DNA from: PALSA-612 sp963776735
GTDB taxonomy: Bacteria > Actinomycetota > Thermoleophilia > Gaiellales > Gaiellaceae
Length of the DNA stretch: 64,000 nt
Direction: 5' to 3'
Assembly: GCA_963776735.1 (NCBI GenBank)
Contig: CAVZNV010000006.1
Location: 1-64,000 of the forward strand
The notes beneath the pieces were generated by a model. That model saw nothing but the letters and a program-made list of their open reading frames with translations. It did no database searches and was not told the origin of the DNA. Of this stretch, positions 18,722 to 27,650 are shown piece after piece (position 1 is the stretch's first letter; every line of letters begins with the position of its first letter). A program made the translations under genes and the position numbers.

Positions 18722-18765
18722 ATTTCACCGGCTTGGCGAAATGGGCGCACGGCGCCCATTTTTTT
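18722..18765 (+). terminator. Leader terminator (putative attenuator) before rimP-nusA
   Basis: ATGGGCGC (18741-18748) pairs perfectly with GCGCCCAT (18752-18759) around ACG, and seven T residues follow (18759-18765): a textbook intrinsic terminator. Both flanking genes point away from each other, so there is no upstream gene for it to end; it sits in the rimP leader. A second hairpin, ATTTC/GAAAT with CC/GG (18722-18742), shares bases with the terminator stem, so the two could be alternatives. Candidate -10 TATCCT lies upstream at about 18706-18711. Confidence 0.7.
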
Positions 18766-18780
18766 CGAGGAAAGACAGAC

Positions 18781-19227
18781 ATGGCGAGCCCGTACGAGAA
18801 GGAGAAGGAGCTGACGAGAGAGGTCACAGAGGCGGTCGAGAGGCAGATGCCGGGAGTCGAGGTGCTCGCGGTCGAGCTGCTCTCGCCGACGCGCTTCTGT
18901 GTCTTCGTCGACCACCCGCAGGGGGTGGACCATGCGCTCTGCGCGCGGGTCACCGACGTCCTGCGCAGCTACCTGAACGCGTACACGGTCGACGTCTCCT
19001 CGCCGGGCATCGAGCGGCCCCTGCGCAAGCCGGCGCACTTCCGAAACGCGGTCGGCCGGAAGGTGGCCCTGCGCACCTCCGAGGAGATCGGCGGCCGCAG
19101 GCGCTTCCGCGGCGAGGTTCTGGCCGCAAACGACACGACGCTCAGGCTCGGCCCAGACGGCGCCGAGCCCGTTCTCATCCCGTACGCCACGATCGTGCGG
19201 GGGAACCTGATCGACGAGGTGAATTGA
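18781..19227 (+). CDS. rimP: Ribosome maturation factor RimP
   Basis: RimP helps assemble the 30S subunit. The 148-aa protein has the two family domains: an N-terminal alpha/beta part with VTEAVERQMPGVEVLAVELL and a C-terminal SH3-like barrel. Between them is YTVDVSSPGIERPLRK, the family hallmark. It starts at ATG 18781 with GAGGAAAG upstream, right after the leader terminator. The stop is 2 nt before the nusA ATG, so nusA is translationally linked. Confidence 0.95.
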   Translation: MASPYEKEKELTREVTEAVERQMPGVEVLAVELLSPTRFCVFVDHPQGVDHALCARVTDVLRSYLNAYTVDVSSPGIERPLRKPAHFRNAVGRKVALRTSEEIGGRRRFRGEVLAANDTTLRLGPDGAEPVLIPYATIVRGNLIDEVN

Positions 19228-19229
19228 CG

Positions 19230-20643
19230 ATGAGCCGAGACATCATCGAAGCGGTCCGCACGATCGAGAAGGAAAAGGGGATCGAGGAGGACATGCTGAT
19301 CCAGGCGCTCGAGGACGCGCTCCTCGCCGCCTACAAGAAGACCCCGGGAGCCTCCCGGCACGCGACGGTGGAGCTCGATGACGAAACGGGAGATTTCCGC
19401 GTCTTCTCGATCGAGCTGCCGAAGGATCTTCGAGGAGCGGCTGCTCGAGGAGGCGCGCGAGCGCGCCTACGAGGAGCTGGAGGCGCTCGAGATCGAGACG
19501 GGCGAGAAGTCGCACGTGCTCGTCTCCGACGACGACCTCGACCTCGACTGGACCGACGTGCCGGACGAGCAGATCACCCGCGAGGACGTCACGCCGGAGA
19601 ACTTCGGCCGCATCGCCGCACAGACGGCGAAGCAGGTCATTCTGCAGCGGATCCGCGAGGCCGAGCGCGAGATGATGTACGAGGAGTACAAGGACCGCAC
19701 CGGCGAGGTCGTGACGGGCATCGTCCAGCAGGCCGGCGACCGCAACAACGTCCTGATCGACCTCGGCAAGGTCGAGGCGCTCCTGCCGCGCTCCGAGCAG
19801 GTCGACGGCGAGCGCTACGAGCAGGGAAGCCGCATCAAGGCCGTGATCACCGAGGTGCGGTCGGGCACGAAGGGTCCTCAGGTGATCCTCTCCCGGCGCG
19901 ACCCCGAGCTGATCCGGACGCTGTTCGAGCTCGAGGTTCCGGAGATCGCCGACGGTCTCGTCGAGATCAAGGCCGTCGCCCGCGAGCCCGGCTACCGCGC
20001 CAAGATCGCGGTCGAGTCGCACGCCCAGGGCGTCGACCCGGTCGGCGCATGCGTCGGCCCTCGTGGCTCCCGCGTCCGCATGGTCGTCTCCGAGCTCCGC
20101 GGCGAGAAGATCGACATCATCCCGTGGAACACGGAGCCGGCGCGCTTCGTCGCCAAGGCGCTGTCGCCGGCCCGCGTCCGCGAGGTGTACATCGACGACG
20201 AGTCCCGCGACGCCACCGTGATCGTTCCGGACGACCAGCTCGCGCTCGCGATCGGCAAGGAGGGTCTGAACGCCCGCCTCGCGGCCCGGCTGACCGGCTG
20301 GAAGGTCGACATCAAGTCCGACAGCGAGTTTGCGAAGGAGGAGGCCGACGCGGCCTTCGGCGGCGAGGACAGCGAGGAGTTCACCGGCCGCTGCGCCGCG
20401 ATCCTCTCGAACGGGAAGCGCTGCCCGAATGCGTCATTGCCCGGCTCGCGCTTCTGCGGCGTCCCGGCCCATCAGGAGCTGGCCGTGCGCGAGGCCGCGG
20501 GCGAGGATCTGACCGGCAGCGTCGTCCACATCGGATCAGGCGACGAGGACGAAGGCGACGAGGCCCAGGAAGACGCCGAGCCCGCCGAGGTCGTCGCGAT
20601 CGCCGAGGTCGAGGAGCAGGAGGAACCCTCTTCGGCGGCCTGA
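19230..20643 (+). CDS. nusA: Transcription termination/antitermination factor NusA (frame broken by one extra base)
   Basis: NusA binds RNA polymerase and modulates pausing, termination and antitermination. The N-terminal domain reads in one frame to LPKD. It continues in the next frame as EERLLEEARERAYEE, through FGRIAAQTAKQVILQRI, the S1 domain (GEVVTGIVQQAGDRNNVLID) and the KH pair (GACVGPRGSRVRMVVSEL; LAIGKEGLNARLAARLTGW). The switch is GGATCTT at 19424-19430; removing one base gives KDLEERLL and a 470-aa protein. The C terminus carries an unusual cysteine motif (GRCAAILSNGKRCPNASL, FCGVPAH), a likely zinc knuckle, then an acidic tail. NusA is normally essential, so the break is probably an artefact. 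Confidence 0.9.
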
Positions 20644-20897
20644 GGGGACACATCCCGATCCGGACCTGCGCAGGGTGCGGGCGCCGGGCACCGAAAGCGG
20701 AGCTGATCCGCTTCGTCGCCCGCGACGGCGCGCTCGTGGAGGCCGGCCGGGGTGCGACCGGGCGCGGCGCCTACACGTGCCGGCGGCTCAGCTGCTTCGA
20801 GCGTGCCGCCGCACGACGCGCCTTCGCCCGCACGCTCCGCGCCACCGTCCGGGTCGATGATTCCCTGAAACGCCTTTACAATTCTTCCAATGGCTGA
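20640..20897 (+). CDS. ylxR: YlxR family (DUF448) RNA-binding protein
   Basis: A basic 85-aa protein of the YlxR family, often encoded between nusA and infB. It shows RTCAGCGRRAPKAELIRFV, GRGATGRGAYTCRRLSCFERA and a basic C-terminal helix. No ATG, GTG or TTG lies in frame before the conserved start. CTG 20640 overlaps the nusA stop as CTGA, and GGAGGA lies about 15 nt upstream, so I take CTG as the initiator. Its stop overlaps the infB ATG by 8 nt. Confidence 0.85.
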   Translation: MRGHIPIRTCAGCGRRAPKAELIRFVARDGALVEAGRGATGRGAYTCRRLSCFERAAARRAFARTLRATVRVDDSLKRLYNSSNG

Positions 20898-22842
20898 TCG
20901 TCCGAACAGACCCATTCGTCCCCGCGGCCACGGCGGCGGTGGCCGCAAGCGTCGTGTCGTGATCGACACCGGCGCCGGTCGCCCGCGCCCGGACGCGCGC
21001 CAGGCGCGCGACCGCACGCCGCGCGAGCCGAAGTCCGACCAGCAGATCCAGCCGCCGACCGGCCCGGCGGTCGTCGAGTCCGGCGTCACCGTCCGCGACT
21101 TCTCCCAGGCGCTCGGTGTCTCGATGCAGGAGCTCATCAAGATCCTGATGGGTCTCGGCCAGATGCGGACCGCGACGATGTCGCTGACCGACGAGGAGGT
21201 CGAGCTGATCGCCGCCGAGCTGAAGCGCGAGGTGACGATCAAGCACCTCGACGAAGAGGACGGTGAGCCCGAGGTCTACGAGGACGCCGAGGACACGCTC
21301 ACCGCGCGGCCGCCGGTCGTCACGATCATGGGCCACGTCGACCACGGCAAGACGACGCTCCTCGATGCGATCCGCGAGACATCCGTCGCCGCCTCCGAGG
21401 CGGGCGGGATCACCCAGCACATCGGTGCCTACCAGGTCGACCACGACGGCCGCAAGATCACCTTCCTCGACACACCGGGCCACGAGGCCTTCACCGCCAT
21501 GCGCGCCCGCGGTGCGAACGTCACCGACGTCGCCGTCCTCGTCGTCGCCGCCGACGACGGAGTCATGCCGCAGACGAAAGAGTCGATCTCGCACGCCCGG
21601 GCGGCCGACGTGCCGATCGTCGTCGCGATCAACAAGGTCGACCTTCCGGACGCGAACCCCGACCGGGTCAAGAACGAGCTCGCATCCGATGGGCTGCAAC
21701 CCGAGGAGTGGGGCGGCACGACGCAGTTCTCGGAGGTGTCGGCGAAGCAGAAGACGAATCTCGACGACCTACTCGAGAAGGTCTTGCTCGTCGCAGACGT
21801 CGAGCTCGACCTTCGCGCCAACTCGGGAGCGGAGGCGTCCGGCCCGATCGTCGAGTCGCGCCTGGACGTCGGGCGCGGAACCGTCGCAACCATGCTCGTC
21901 CAGCGCGGCACGCTGCGCGTCGGAGACGCGATCGTCGCCGGCCACGCCCACGGGCGCGTGCGCGGCCTCTTCAACTATCGGGGCGAGAAGGTCAAAGAGG
22001 CGAAGCCGGGTGAGCCGGTCGAGATCCTGGGCTTCGACACGCCTCCGCTCGCAGGCGAGTTCGCGCGCGTGGTCGAGAACGAGCGCCAGGCACGGCATCT
22101 CGCGCAGATGCGCGACGAGCGGCTGCGCCGGGAGCAGTTCGCCGCCCGCCCGCGCAGCGTCTCGCTCGAAAGCCTGTTCGAGCAGATGGAGGAAGGCGAC
22201 GTCCAGGAGCTCGGGCTCGTAGTCAAGGCCGACGTCCAGGGTTCGGTCGAGGCAGCGGTGAGCGAGATCGCCAAGATCCAGCACGCCGAGGTGCGCGTCG
22301 TCGTGATCCACTCCGGCGTCGGCGGCATCACCGAGAGCGACGTCAACCTCGCTGCCGCATCGGGCGCCCTGATCGTCGGCTTCAACGTTCGCCCGAGCCC
22401 CGAGGCGCGTGCGCTCGCGGAGCGCGAGGGCGTCGAGATCCGCACCTACCGCGTGATCTACCAGCTCACCGAGGACATCGAGCAGGCCCTCGTCGGCATG
22501 CTGCGCCCGGTCAGCGAGGAGGTCGCGCTCGGCGAAGCCGAGGTGCGCGCCCTGATCCGCATCTCGCGCTATGGGACGATCGCAGGCTCGTACGTCACCC
22601 GCGGCGTCATGCGTCGCGGAGCGCGTGCCCGCATCGTCCGCGACGGTGCGGTGATCTACGAGACCACGATCGACTCGCTGAAGCGGTTCAAGGAGGATGT
22701 CCGCGAGGTGACCGAAGGCTTCGAGTGCGGCATCCATCTCGAGGGCTACGACGACGTGAAGGAAGGCGACGTGGTCGAGGCGTACGAGATCCGCCAGGTC
22801 GAGCGGACAGCGTTGGACGAGGCCCCGCCGGCCGCCACCTAG
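20890..22842 (+). CDS. infB: Translation initiation factor IF-2
   Basis: IF-2 is the GTPase that delivers initiator tRNA to the 30S subunit. The 650-aa protein is short for an actinobacterium because its N-terminal extension is only a basic, Gly/Arg-rich 60 residues. Next are the IF2 N-terminal helix domain (VTVRDFSQALGVSMQELIKI) and the G domain with G1 GHVDHGKTTL, G3 DTPGHEAF and G4 NKVD. The beta-barrel and C-terminal fMet-tRNA domains are complete (ECGIHLEGYDDVKEGDVVEAY). It begins at ATG 20890 inside ylxR. Confidence 0.97.
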   Translation: MADRPNRPIRPRGHGGGGRKRRVVIDTGAGRPRPDARQARDRTPREPKSDQQIQPPTGPAVVESGVTVRDFSQALGVSMQELIKILMGLGQMRTATMSLTDEEVELIAAELKREVTIKHLDEEDGEPEVYEDAEDTLTARPPVVTIMGHVDHGKTTLLDAIRETSVAASEAGGITQHIGAYQVDHDGRKITFLDTPGHEAFTAMRARGANVTDVAVLVVAADDGVMPQTKESISHARAADVPIVVAINKVDLPDANPDRVKNELASDGLQPEEWGGTTQFSEVSAKQKTNLDDLLEKVLLVADVELDLRANSGAEASGPIVESRLDVGRGTVATMLVQRGTLRVGDAIVAGHAHGRVRGLFNYRGEKVKEAKPGEPVEILGFDTPPLAGEFARVVENERQARHLAQMRDERLRREQFAARPRSVSLESLFEQMEEGDVQELGLVVKADVQGSVEAAVSEIAKIQHAEVRVVVIHSGVGGITESDVNLAAASGALIVGFNVRPSPEARALAEREGVEIRTYRVIYQLTEDIEQALVGMLRPVSEEVALGEAEVRALIRISRYGTIAGSYVTRGVMRRGARARIVRDGAVIYETTIDSLKRFKEDVREVTEGFECGIHLEGYDDVKEGDVVEAYEIRQVERTALDEAPPAAT

Positions 22843-22852
22843 CCGCGCCGAG

Positions 22853-22901
22853 TGTCCCGTAGGGACATGTCCGGCGCACCCCCACCCACTCGCGGGTGGG
22901 G
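22853..22901. terminator. Two hairpins after infB
   Basis: TGTCCC/GGGACA with a GTA loop (22853-22867) and CCCCACCC/GGGTGGGG with an ACTCGC loop (22880-22901) follow the infB stop. There is no U-tract. The second stem is the same as the one at 48870-48886. They may end or reduce transcription before the DUF503 gene. Confidence 0.45.
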
Positions 22902-23003
22902 TACAAACCCACCTCCCTCGCGGGTCGACGATACCGCTCGAACCCGCACCCGTCTGTGCCGATTGCGTGACTTTTTCGCGCACCCGTCCGCTTGAATGGG
23001 GCA

Positions 23004-23303
23004 ATGGCGTCGGGTTACGTCGGAATCCTCGCGGTCGAGCTCCACTTTCCGGAGGCGGCGTCGCTGAAGGGCAAGCGGAAGTACGTGAAGTCCGCGAAGG
23101 CGCAGCTCCAAAACCGCTTCGGGGCGTCCGTCGCGGAGGTCGACCACCACGACCTCTGGCAGCGCAGCCGCCTGACGGTCGCCTGCGTCGCGCGCGGCCT
23201 GACCGAGCTCCAGCAGCTCCTCGACGGCGCCGAGCGCTACCTCGCCGGACAGGACTGGGAGCTCGTACGGGTGGAGAGGGAGATCGTCGACCCCGATGAC
23301 TGA
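23004..23303 (+). CDS. DUF503 family protein (YlxP-like)
   Basis: A 99-aa protein of DUF503, usually found between infB and rbfA (YlxP in Bacillus). The core reads LHFPEAASLKGKRKYVKSAKA, then RFGASVAEVDHHDLWQRSRL and an amphipathic C-terminal helix. Its function is not established; its constant place beside ribosome-assembly genes suggests a role there. ATG 23004 is preferred to TTG 22992. It overlaps rbfA by 8 nt. Confidence 0.9.
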   Translation: MASGYVGILAVELHFPEAASLKGKRKYVKSAKAQLQNRFGASVAEVDHHDLWQRSRLTVACVARGLTELQQLLDGAERYLAGQDWELVRVEREIVDPDD

Positions 23304-23655
23304 CCGCATGCGCCGCGTGAACGAGTCGATCCGCCAGGTGCTCTCCGAACGCCTGCCCGAGCTCAAGGATCCTCGCATCGGCTTCGTCACCGTCACCGGC
23401 GTCGTCACCACGCCGGATCTCCGACAGGCGACCGTCTACATCAGCGTTCTCGGCTCAGAGAAGCAGCGCGAGAAGACGCTGCGCGGACTCGAGGCGGCGC
23501 ACGGCGTCCTCCAGTCTGCGATCGGGCACGAGCTGAAGCTGAAATGGACCCCGCAGCTCACGTTCGAATACGATCCGTCGGTCGAACGCGGCGTCAGCAT
23601 GACGAAGCTGATCGACGACCTCGCACCCCCTGACGATGACGACACCGACGACTGA
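23296..23655 (+). CDS. rbfA: Ribosome-binding factor A
   Basis: RbfA is a late 30S assembly factor with a KH-like fold. The 119-aa product shows MRRVNESIRQVLSERLPELKDPRIGFVTVTGV in outline, then RQATVYISVLG, and a His/Lys-rich HELKLKWTPQLTFEYDPSVE. A short acidic tail (PPDDDDTDD) ends the protein. It starts at ATG 23296 inside the DUF503 gene and overlaps the next gene by 20 nt. Confidence 0.95.
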   Translation: MTDRMRRVNESIRQVLSERLPELKDPRIGFVTVTGVVTTPDLRQATVYISVLGSEKQREKTLRGLEAAHGVLQSAIGHELKLKWTPQLTFEYDPSVERGVSMTKLIDDLAPPDDDDTDD

Positions 23656-24637
23656 CCTCGCCGCGGTCGCAGAGGCGATCCGCGCCCACGACCGCTTCCT
23701 GCTCGTCACCCACGAGAACCCGGACGGGGACGCGCTCGGCTCGATCCTGGGCATGAAGCTCGGGCTCGACAGCCTCGGCAAGGACAGCATCATGTTCCTG
23801 CCCGGGCAGACCTCGCCGCCCGGCGAGTACGCGTTCCTGCCGCTCGAAGGGCTCCTGCGCGAGCTGCCGGCCGACGGCGCGGAACGCGTCCTCCTCGCGC
23901 TCGACTGTGCCAACGCGAAGCGGATGGGAGCCGCCGCGGATCTGCTCGACCGCGTGCCGCTGTCGATCGACGTCGACCACCACCACGACAACACGCGTTT
24001 CGCGACGGTCAACCATGTCATCGCCGACGCGTCGTCCACGGGGGAGATCGTCCGCGACCTGCTGCGTGAGCTCGACGTGCCCTTGACGCCGGCGATCGCC
24101 GAAGCGCTCTACGTCGCACTCGTCACCGACACCGGCCGCTTCCAGTACACGAACACGACCCCGAAGGCGCTGCGTCTCGCCGCAGAGCTGGTCGAAGCGG
24201 GCGTCGACGTCCAGCGCGTGTTCCGCGGCATCTACGAGTCGGTCGAGTTCGCGAAGGTGAAGCTCCTCGCCCGCGCGCTCGAACGGGCGCAGGTGTACGA
24301 CGGCGGCCGGCTCGTCGTCTCCTACTTGCTGCGGAGCGACTTCCACGAGCTCGGCGTGGGGGAGGAGTACGCCGAAGGGATCATCGACTACCTCCGGTCC
24401 GTCGAAGGCGCTCAGCTGGCGGCCACGATCCGCGAACCGCCGGACCCGCCGGACGCGCCGCGGCGAGTGAGCCTTCGCGCGTCCTCGGACGAGATCGACG
24501 TCTCCGCGATTGCGCGCCAGCGCGGCGGCGGAGGTCACCGCCAGGCAGCGGGATTCTCGAGTCCCGAGTCGATCGAGGAGATCGTCGAGTTCATCCGCTC
24601 GGCGTTCGCCGCGTCGCATGCCGCCGCGCGGGCTTAA
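23636..24637 (+). CDS. nrnA: DHH/DHHA1 phosphoesterase (NrnA-like nanoRNase / pAp phosphatase)
   Basis: A 333-aa two-domain phosphoesterase. The metal-binding motifs are THENPDGDALGS, ALDCAN and SIDVDHHHDNTRF (DHH). The C-terminal DHHA1 domain ends with RQRGGGGHRQAAGFSS. Family members degrade short RNAs of 2-4 nt and, in some species, pAp or cyclic dinucleotide products. It lies between rbfA and truB, a conserved position, and overlaps both neighbours by 20 nt, so it is part of the nusA-infB operon. Confidence 0.92.
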   Translation: MTTPTTDLAAVAEAIRAHDRFLLVTHENPDGDALGSILGMKLGLDSLGKDSIMFLPGQTSPPGEYAFLPLEGLLRELPADGAERVLLALDCANAKRMGAAADLLDRVPLSIDVDHHHDNTRFATVNHVIADASSTGEIVRDLLRELDVPLTPAIAEALYVALVTDTGRFQYTNTTPKALRLAAELVEAGVDVQRVFRGIYESVEFAKVKLLARALERAQVYDGGRLVVSYLLRSDFHELGVGEEYAEGIIDYLRSVEGAQLAATIREPPDPPDAPRRVSLRASSDEIDVSAIARQRGGGGHRQAAGFSSPESIEEIVEFIRSAFAASHAAARA

Positions 24638-25394
24638 CCCTTCCGGGGTCGTGCTCGTCGACAAGCCGGCCGGGCCGTCGTCGTTCGCGATCGTGAAGCG
24701 GCTCCGGTCGCGGACGGGGGCGCGAGCCGGGCACGCGGGAACCCTCGACCCGTTCGCGACCGGGCTTCTGCTCGTCCTGCTCGGCGCCTCGACGAGGCTG
24801 GCGCAGTACCTCGTCGGCCTCGACAAGCGCTATCTGACGGAGATCGACCTGTCCGCGCGCACGACGACGGGCGACGTCGAGGGAGACGTCGTCGACCAAC
24901 ACGAGCCGCTCTCGCCCGGCGAGCTCGAGACACGGCTCGACGCGCTTCGTGGGGAGATCGAGCTGCCGATTCCGGCCGCGTCGGCGGTGAAGATCGCCGG
25001 CGAACGGGCCTACCGGCTGGCGCGGCGCGGCGTTGCGGTCGAGATGCCGCTGCGGCGCTCGACCGTGCATGCGCTCGAGTTGGTGGCCTGCCGCGACGGC
25101 GTGGCAAGCCTCGACCTGCGCGTCTCGTCGGGCACCTACGTGCGCGCGATCGCAGAGGCGCTCGGCGGCCATTGCGTGACGTTGCGCCGGACCGAGGTCG
25201 GGCCGTTCTCGGTCGACGACGCGGACGAGTCCCGGATCGTGCCGCCCGCCGAGGCACTCGCGTTCCTGCCCGCGGTCGAGGTCGACGCCGCCGGCGCACT
25301 CGCGATTCGGCAGGGCCGGCGTCGCGTCGAGGAGCGCGTCCGAGTGCTCTGCGGCGAGGAGCTCGTCGCGGTGAACGGGACGGTGATGCCGTGA
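24618..25394 (+). CDS. truB: tRNA pseudouridine(55) synthase
   Basis: TruB converts U55 of the tRNA T-loop to pseudouridine. The 258-aa protein has VVLVDKPAGPSSFAIVKRL, then the catalytic GHAGTLDPFATGLLLVLLG with the Asp nucleophile, and YLTEIDLSARTTTGDVEG. Downstream come SAVKIAGERAYRLAR and the RVSSGTYVRAIAEALG motif. ATG 24618 is chosen because the conserved N terminus begins 10 codons later. Its stop overlaps ribF (GTGA). Confidence 0.95.
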   Translation: MPPRGLNPSGVVLVDKPAGPSSFAIVKRLRSRTGARAGHAGTLDPFATGLLLVLLGASTRLAQYLVGLDKRYLTEIDLSARTTTGDVEGDVVDQHEPLSPGELETRLDALRGEIELPIPAASAVKIAGERAYRLARRGVAVEMPLRRSTVHALELVACRDGVASLDLRVSSGTYVRAIAEALGGHCVTLRRTEVGPFSVDDADESRIVPPAEALAFLPAVEVDAAGALAIRQGRRRVEERVRVLCGEELVAVNGTVMP

Positions 25395-26257
25395 ACGTCG
25401 CCAGATCGGCAGTGGACCTCGAGCGCCGGCCGCGCGCGGTCGCGATCGGGACGTTCGACGGCGTGCACCGGGGTCATCAGCGAGTGATCGCCGCTGCGGT
25501 CGACAGCGGCCTGACGCCGACGGTGGTCACGTTCGATCCGCACCCGCGGATAGCGCTCGGCTACGGCGTCGAGCTGCTGGCGACACTCGAACGGCGGCTG
25601 GAGCTCTTCGCGGGGCTCGGCATCGAGGACACGCTTGTCGTGCCCTTCGACTACGAGCTGCAGCAGTGCGAGCCGGAGGACTTCGCGCGCGACATGCTCG
25701 GCGCGATCGGCGCGGAGATCGTGATTGCCGGCGAGACGTTCAGGTTCGGCCACCGGCGGCGCGGCAGTCTCGCCCTGTTGCGGGAGCTCGGCTTCGACGC
25801 GCGGGCAGTCCCGTTTCTGGAAGGCGTCTCGTCGACCGAGATCCGGCGCCTGCTGCACGAGGGGGACGTCGTCGCGGCAGCCGCGATGCTAGGCCGGCCG
25901 CCCGAGGTCGATGGGACGGTGGTGGTCGGCGACGAGCGCGGCGGCACGCTCGGCTTTCCGACGGCGAACGTGGCCGTCGAGCCGAACCTGCTCGTGCCCG
26001 CCTTCGGGATCTACGCCGGCGCGGCGCTCGGAACGCCGGCGGCGATCTCGATCGGCACGAACCCGCACTACGGCGGTCGCGAGCGAAAGATCGAGGCGTT
26101 TCTCCTCGACTTCGAGGGCGATCTCTACGGACAGCGTCTCGTCGTTGAGCTGTGGCAGTACCTCCGCGAGGAGCGGGCGTTCGAGAGCGAACGGGCGCTG
26201 ATCGACCAGATCGCCCACGATGTCGAGTCGACGCGGAACGCCGAACGCCCCGGCTGA
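25391..26257 (+). CDS. ribF: Bifunctional riboflavin kinase / FAD synthetase
   Basis: RibF phosphorylates riboflavin to FMN and adenylates FMN to FAD. The N-terminal nucleotidyltransferase domain shows VAIGTFDGVHRGHQRVI, TFDPHPR and SSTEIRRLLHEGDV. The C-terminal kinase domain has LGFPTANVAVE, SIGTNPHYGGRERKIEAF and FEGDLYGQRLVVEL. The 288-aa protein starts at GTG 25391 overlapping truB and is the last gene of the nusA-infB operon. The next gene is convergent. Confidence 0.95.
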   Translation: MNVARSAVDLERRPRAVAIGTFDGVHRGHQRVIAAAVDSGLTPTVVTFDPHPRIALGYGVELLATLERRLELFAGLGIEDTLVVPFDYELQQCEPEDFARDMLGAIGAEIVIAGETFRFGHRRRGSLALLRELGFDARAVPFLEGVSSTEIRRLLHEGDVVAAAAMLGRPPEVDGTVVVGDERGGTLGFPTANVAVEPNLLVPAFGIYAGAALGTPAAISIGTNPHYGGRERKIEAFLLDFEGDLYGQRLVVELWQYLREERAFESERALIDQIAHDVESTRNAERPG

Positions 26258-26297
26258 TCCGGACACGTCCGGTCGCAGAGCCAGGCTCTGAGACGGG

Positions 26298-27650
26298 TTA
26301 TTCGAGCTCGAGCGCCGCGCCGTCGCGGCGCAGGTCGGCGGCGGGGCCCCGTCGCGAGACCAGGCTCGTCCCGCCGAAGTAGTGGTGGAGGTCGGGCCAG
26401 CGGCGGACCGGCCGGCCAGCCGACTCGAGGCGCTCCAATGCCTCCTCGTCGACGCCCGGCTCGGCGTTGATCGTCCCGCCCGCAGGATGGAACCTCGGCC
26501 GGTCGACGGCAGCCTGCGGCTCGAGTCCCTCGTCCAGGACGCCGGCGGCGACCGTACAGAGCGCCGTCCGCAGCCGCGTGCCGCCGGCCGAGCCGATCGC
26601 CAGCACGAGCCCGTCCTCGTCGAGCACGACCGACGGCGCCATCATGCTCTGCATCCGCTCGCCGGGATGGAGCGGCCCGGTGACGAGATCGTGCTCGCCG
26701 AGCATGCTGTTCAGGTGCAGGTCGAGGCCGGGGAGGAAGTCACCCGAGCCGAGGCCGAGGCTCGACGTGAGCACGACCGCGCGGCCCTCGGCGTCCGCGA
26801 CGCAAAGGTTCGTCGTATGTCCGTCGGCGCCCGTGTCGTCGAGGACGTCCACAAGTGCCAGCACCCGTTCGGTCGCCGAGAGCCCGCTGAGCCGTGGCAA
26901 GCGAAGCAGGAGCTCCGGCACGCTGGATAGCCCGCCGCGCGTCGAGAACCGCGTGCCGGCATACGGCACCTCGACCGGCTCCCGCCACTGCGCGTCGTAC
27001 GCAGCGAGATCGTCGCGCGTGACGACGACGCCTTCGACCGCGAGCAGCGACTCGGCGATCGTCCCGCCGTACACGGACGCGACGCCCTCGACGGCCAGCA
27101 CCTCGAGCGCGGCGACGAGCCCCGGCTGCTCGAGCCGGCCGTCCGCGCCGAGCAGTTCGCCCCCCGGCGCGTAGAGATCGGCGCCGCGATTCAGCGTCAT
27201 GACAGGCTCGAGCATGGCGAGACAGGCCGCATGCCGCGGCGGCAGGTCGGTTCCGGCCCGCGCAAGCGCAAGCGCAGGCTCGACCAACCGTGCCCACGGC
27301 AACCGTCCGTGCTCGCGCCAGAGTGCGTCGAGACCCGCGGGCAGCCCCGGCACCGCGCAGGAAGCCGGCCCGACCGAGTACCGCACGGTCTCCTCGCCGA
27401 ACGGCACCGCCAGCTCGACCATCGGGCCCGAGCCACTCGGCACGGCGACGAAGCAGTCCAGATTCCGGGCACGCGATCCGTCCCAGACGATCGCGTGCCC
27501 GCCGCTGAGGAGGCCGGTCATCACCGTCTCTGCGACGCACGACGCGAGTGCCGACGCGACCGCGGCATCTGCGGCCGTGCCGCCGTCGGCGAGAATCCCC
27601 AGCCCGGCCGCAGCTGTCGCCGGATGACCTGCGGCGATCGACGCCTTCAC
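26298..27650 (-). CDS. Gamma-glutamyltransferase family protein
   Basis: An Ntn-hydrolase of the gamma-glutamyltranspeptidase family, 450 aa and so shorter than classical GGT. The self-cleavage/catalytic Thr would be in ADGHTTNLCVADAEG. The start of the family core is AAGHPATAAAGLGILADGGTAADAA-like, and the C-terminal GSAGGTRLRTALCTVAA matches the substrate loop. There is no signal peptide, unlike secreted GGTs, so it is probably cytoplasmic. GTG 27650 overlaps the stop of the serine hydrolase gene upstream, and the pair forms an operon. The acceptor substrate is unknown. Confidence 0.88.
   Translation of the reverse strand: MKASIAAGHPATAAAGLGILADGGTAADAAVASALASCVAETVMTGLLSGGHAIVWDGSRARNLDCFVAVPSGSGPMVELAVPFGEETVRYSVGPASCAVPGLPAGLDALWREHGRLPWARLVEPALALARAGTDLPPRHAACLAMLEPVMTLNRGADLYAPGGELLGADGRLEQPGLVAALEVLAVEGVASVYGGTIAESLLAVEGVVVTRDDLAAYDAQWREPVEVPYAGTRFSTRGGLSSVPELLLRLPRLSGLSATERVLALVDVLDDTGADGHTTNLCVADAEGRAVVLTSSLGLGSGDFLPGLDLHLNSMLGEHDLVTGPLHPGERMQSMMAPSVVLDEDGLVLAIGSAGGTRLRTALCTVAAGVLDEGLEPQAAVDRPRFHPAGGTINAEPGVDEEALERLESAGRPVRRWPDLHHYFGGTSLVSRRGPAADLRRDGAALELE

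Noticed and set aside
24549..24556. GGATTCT in nrnA (and another at 57984-57990) as further frame breaks
   Set aside because: Both are in frame and encode expected family residues (AAGFSS in nrnA; DRILVMF in the ATPase), so they are genuine GGATTCT sequences rather than altered GGATCT.
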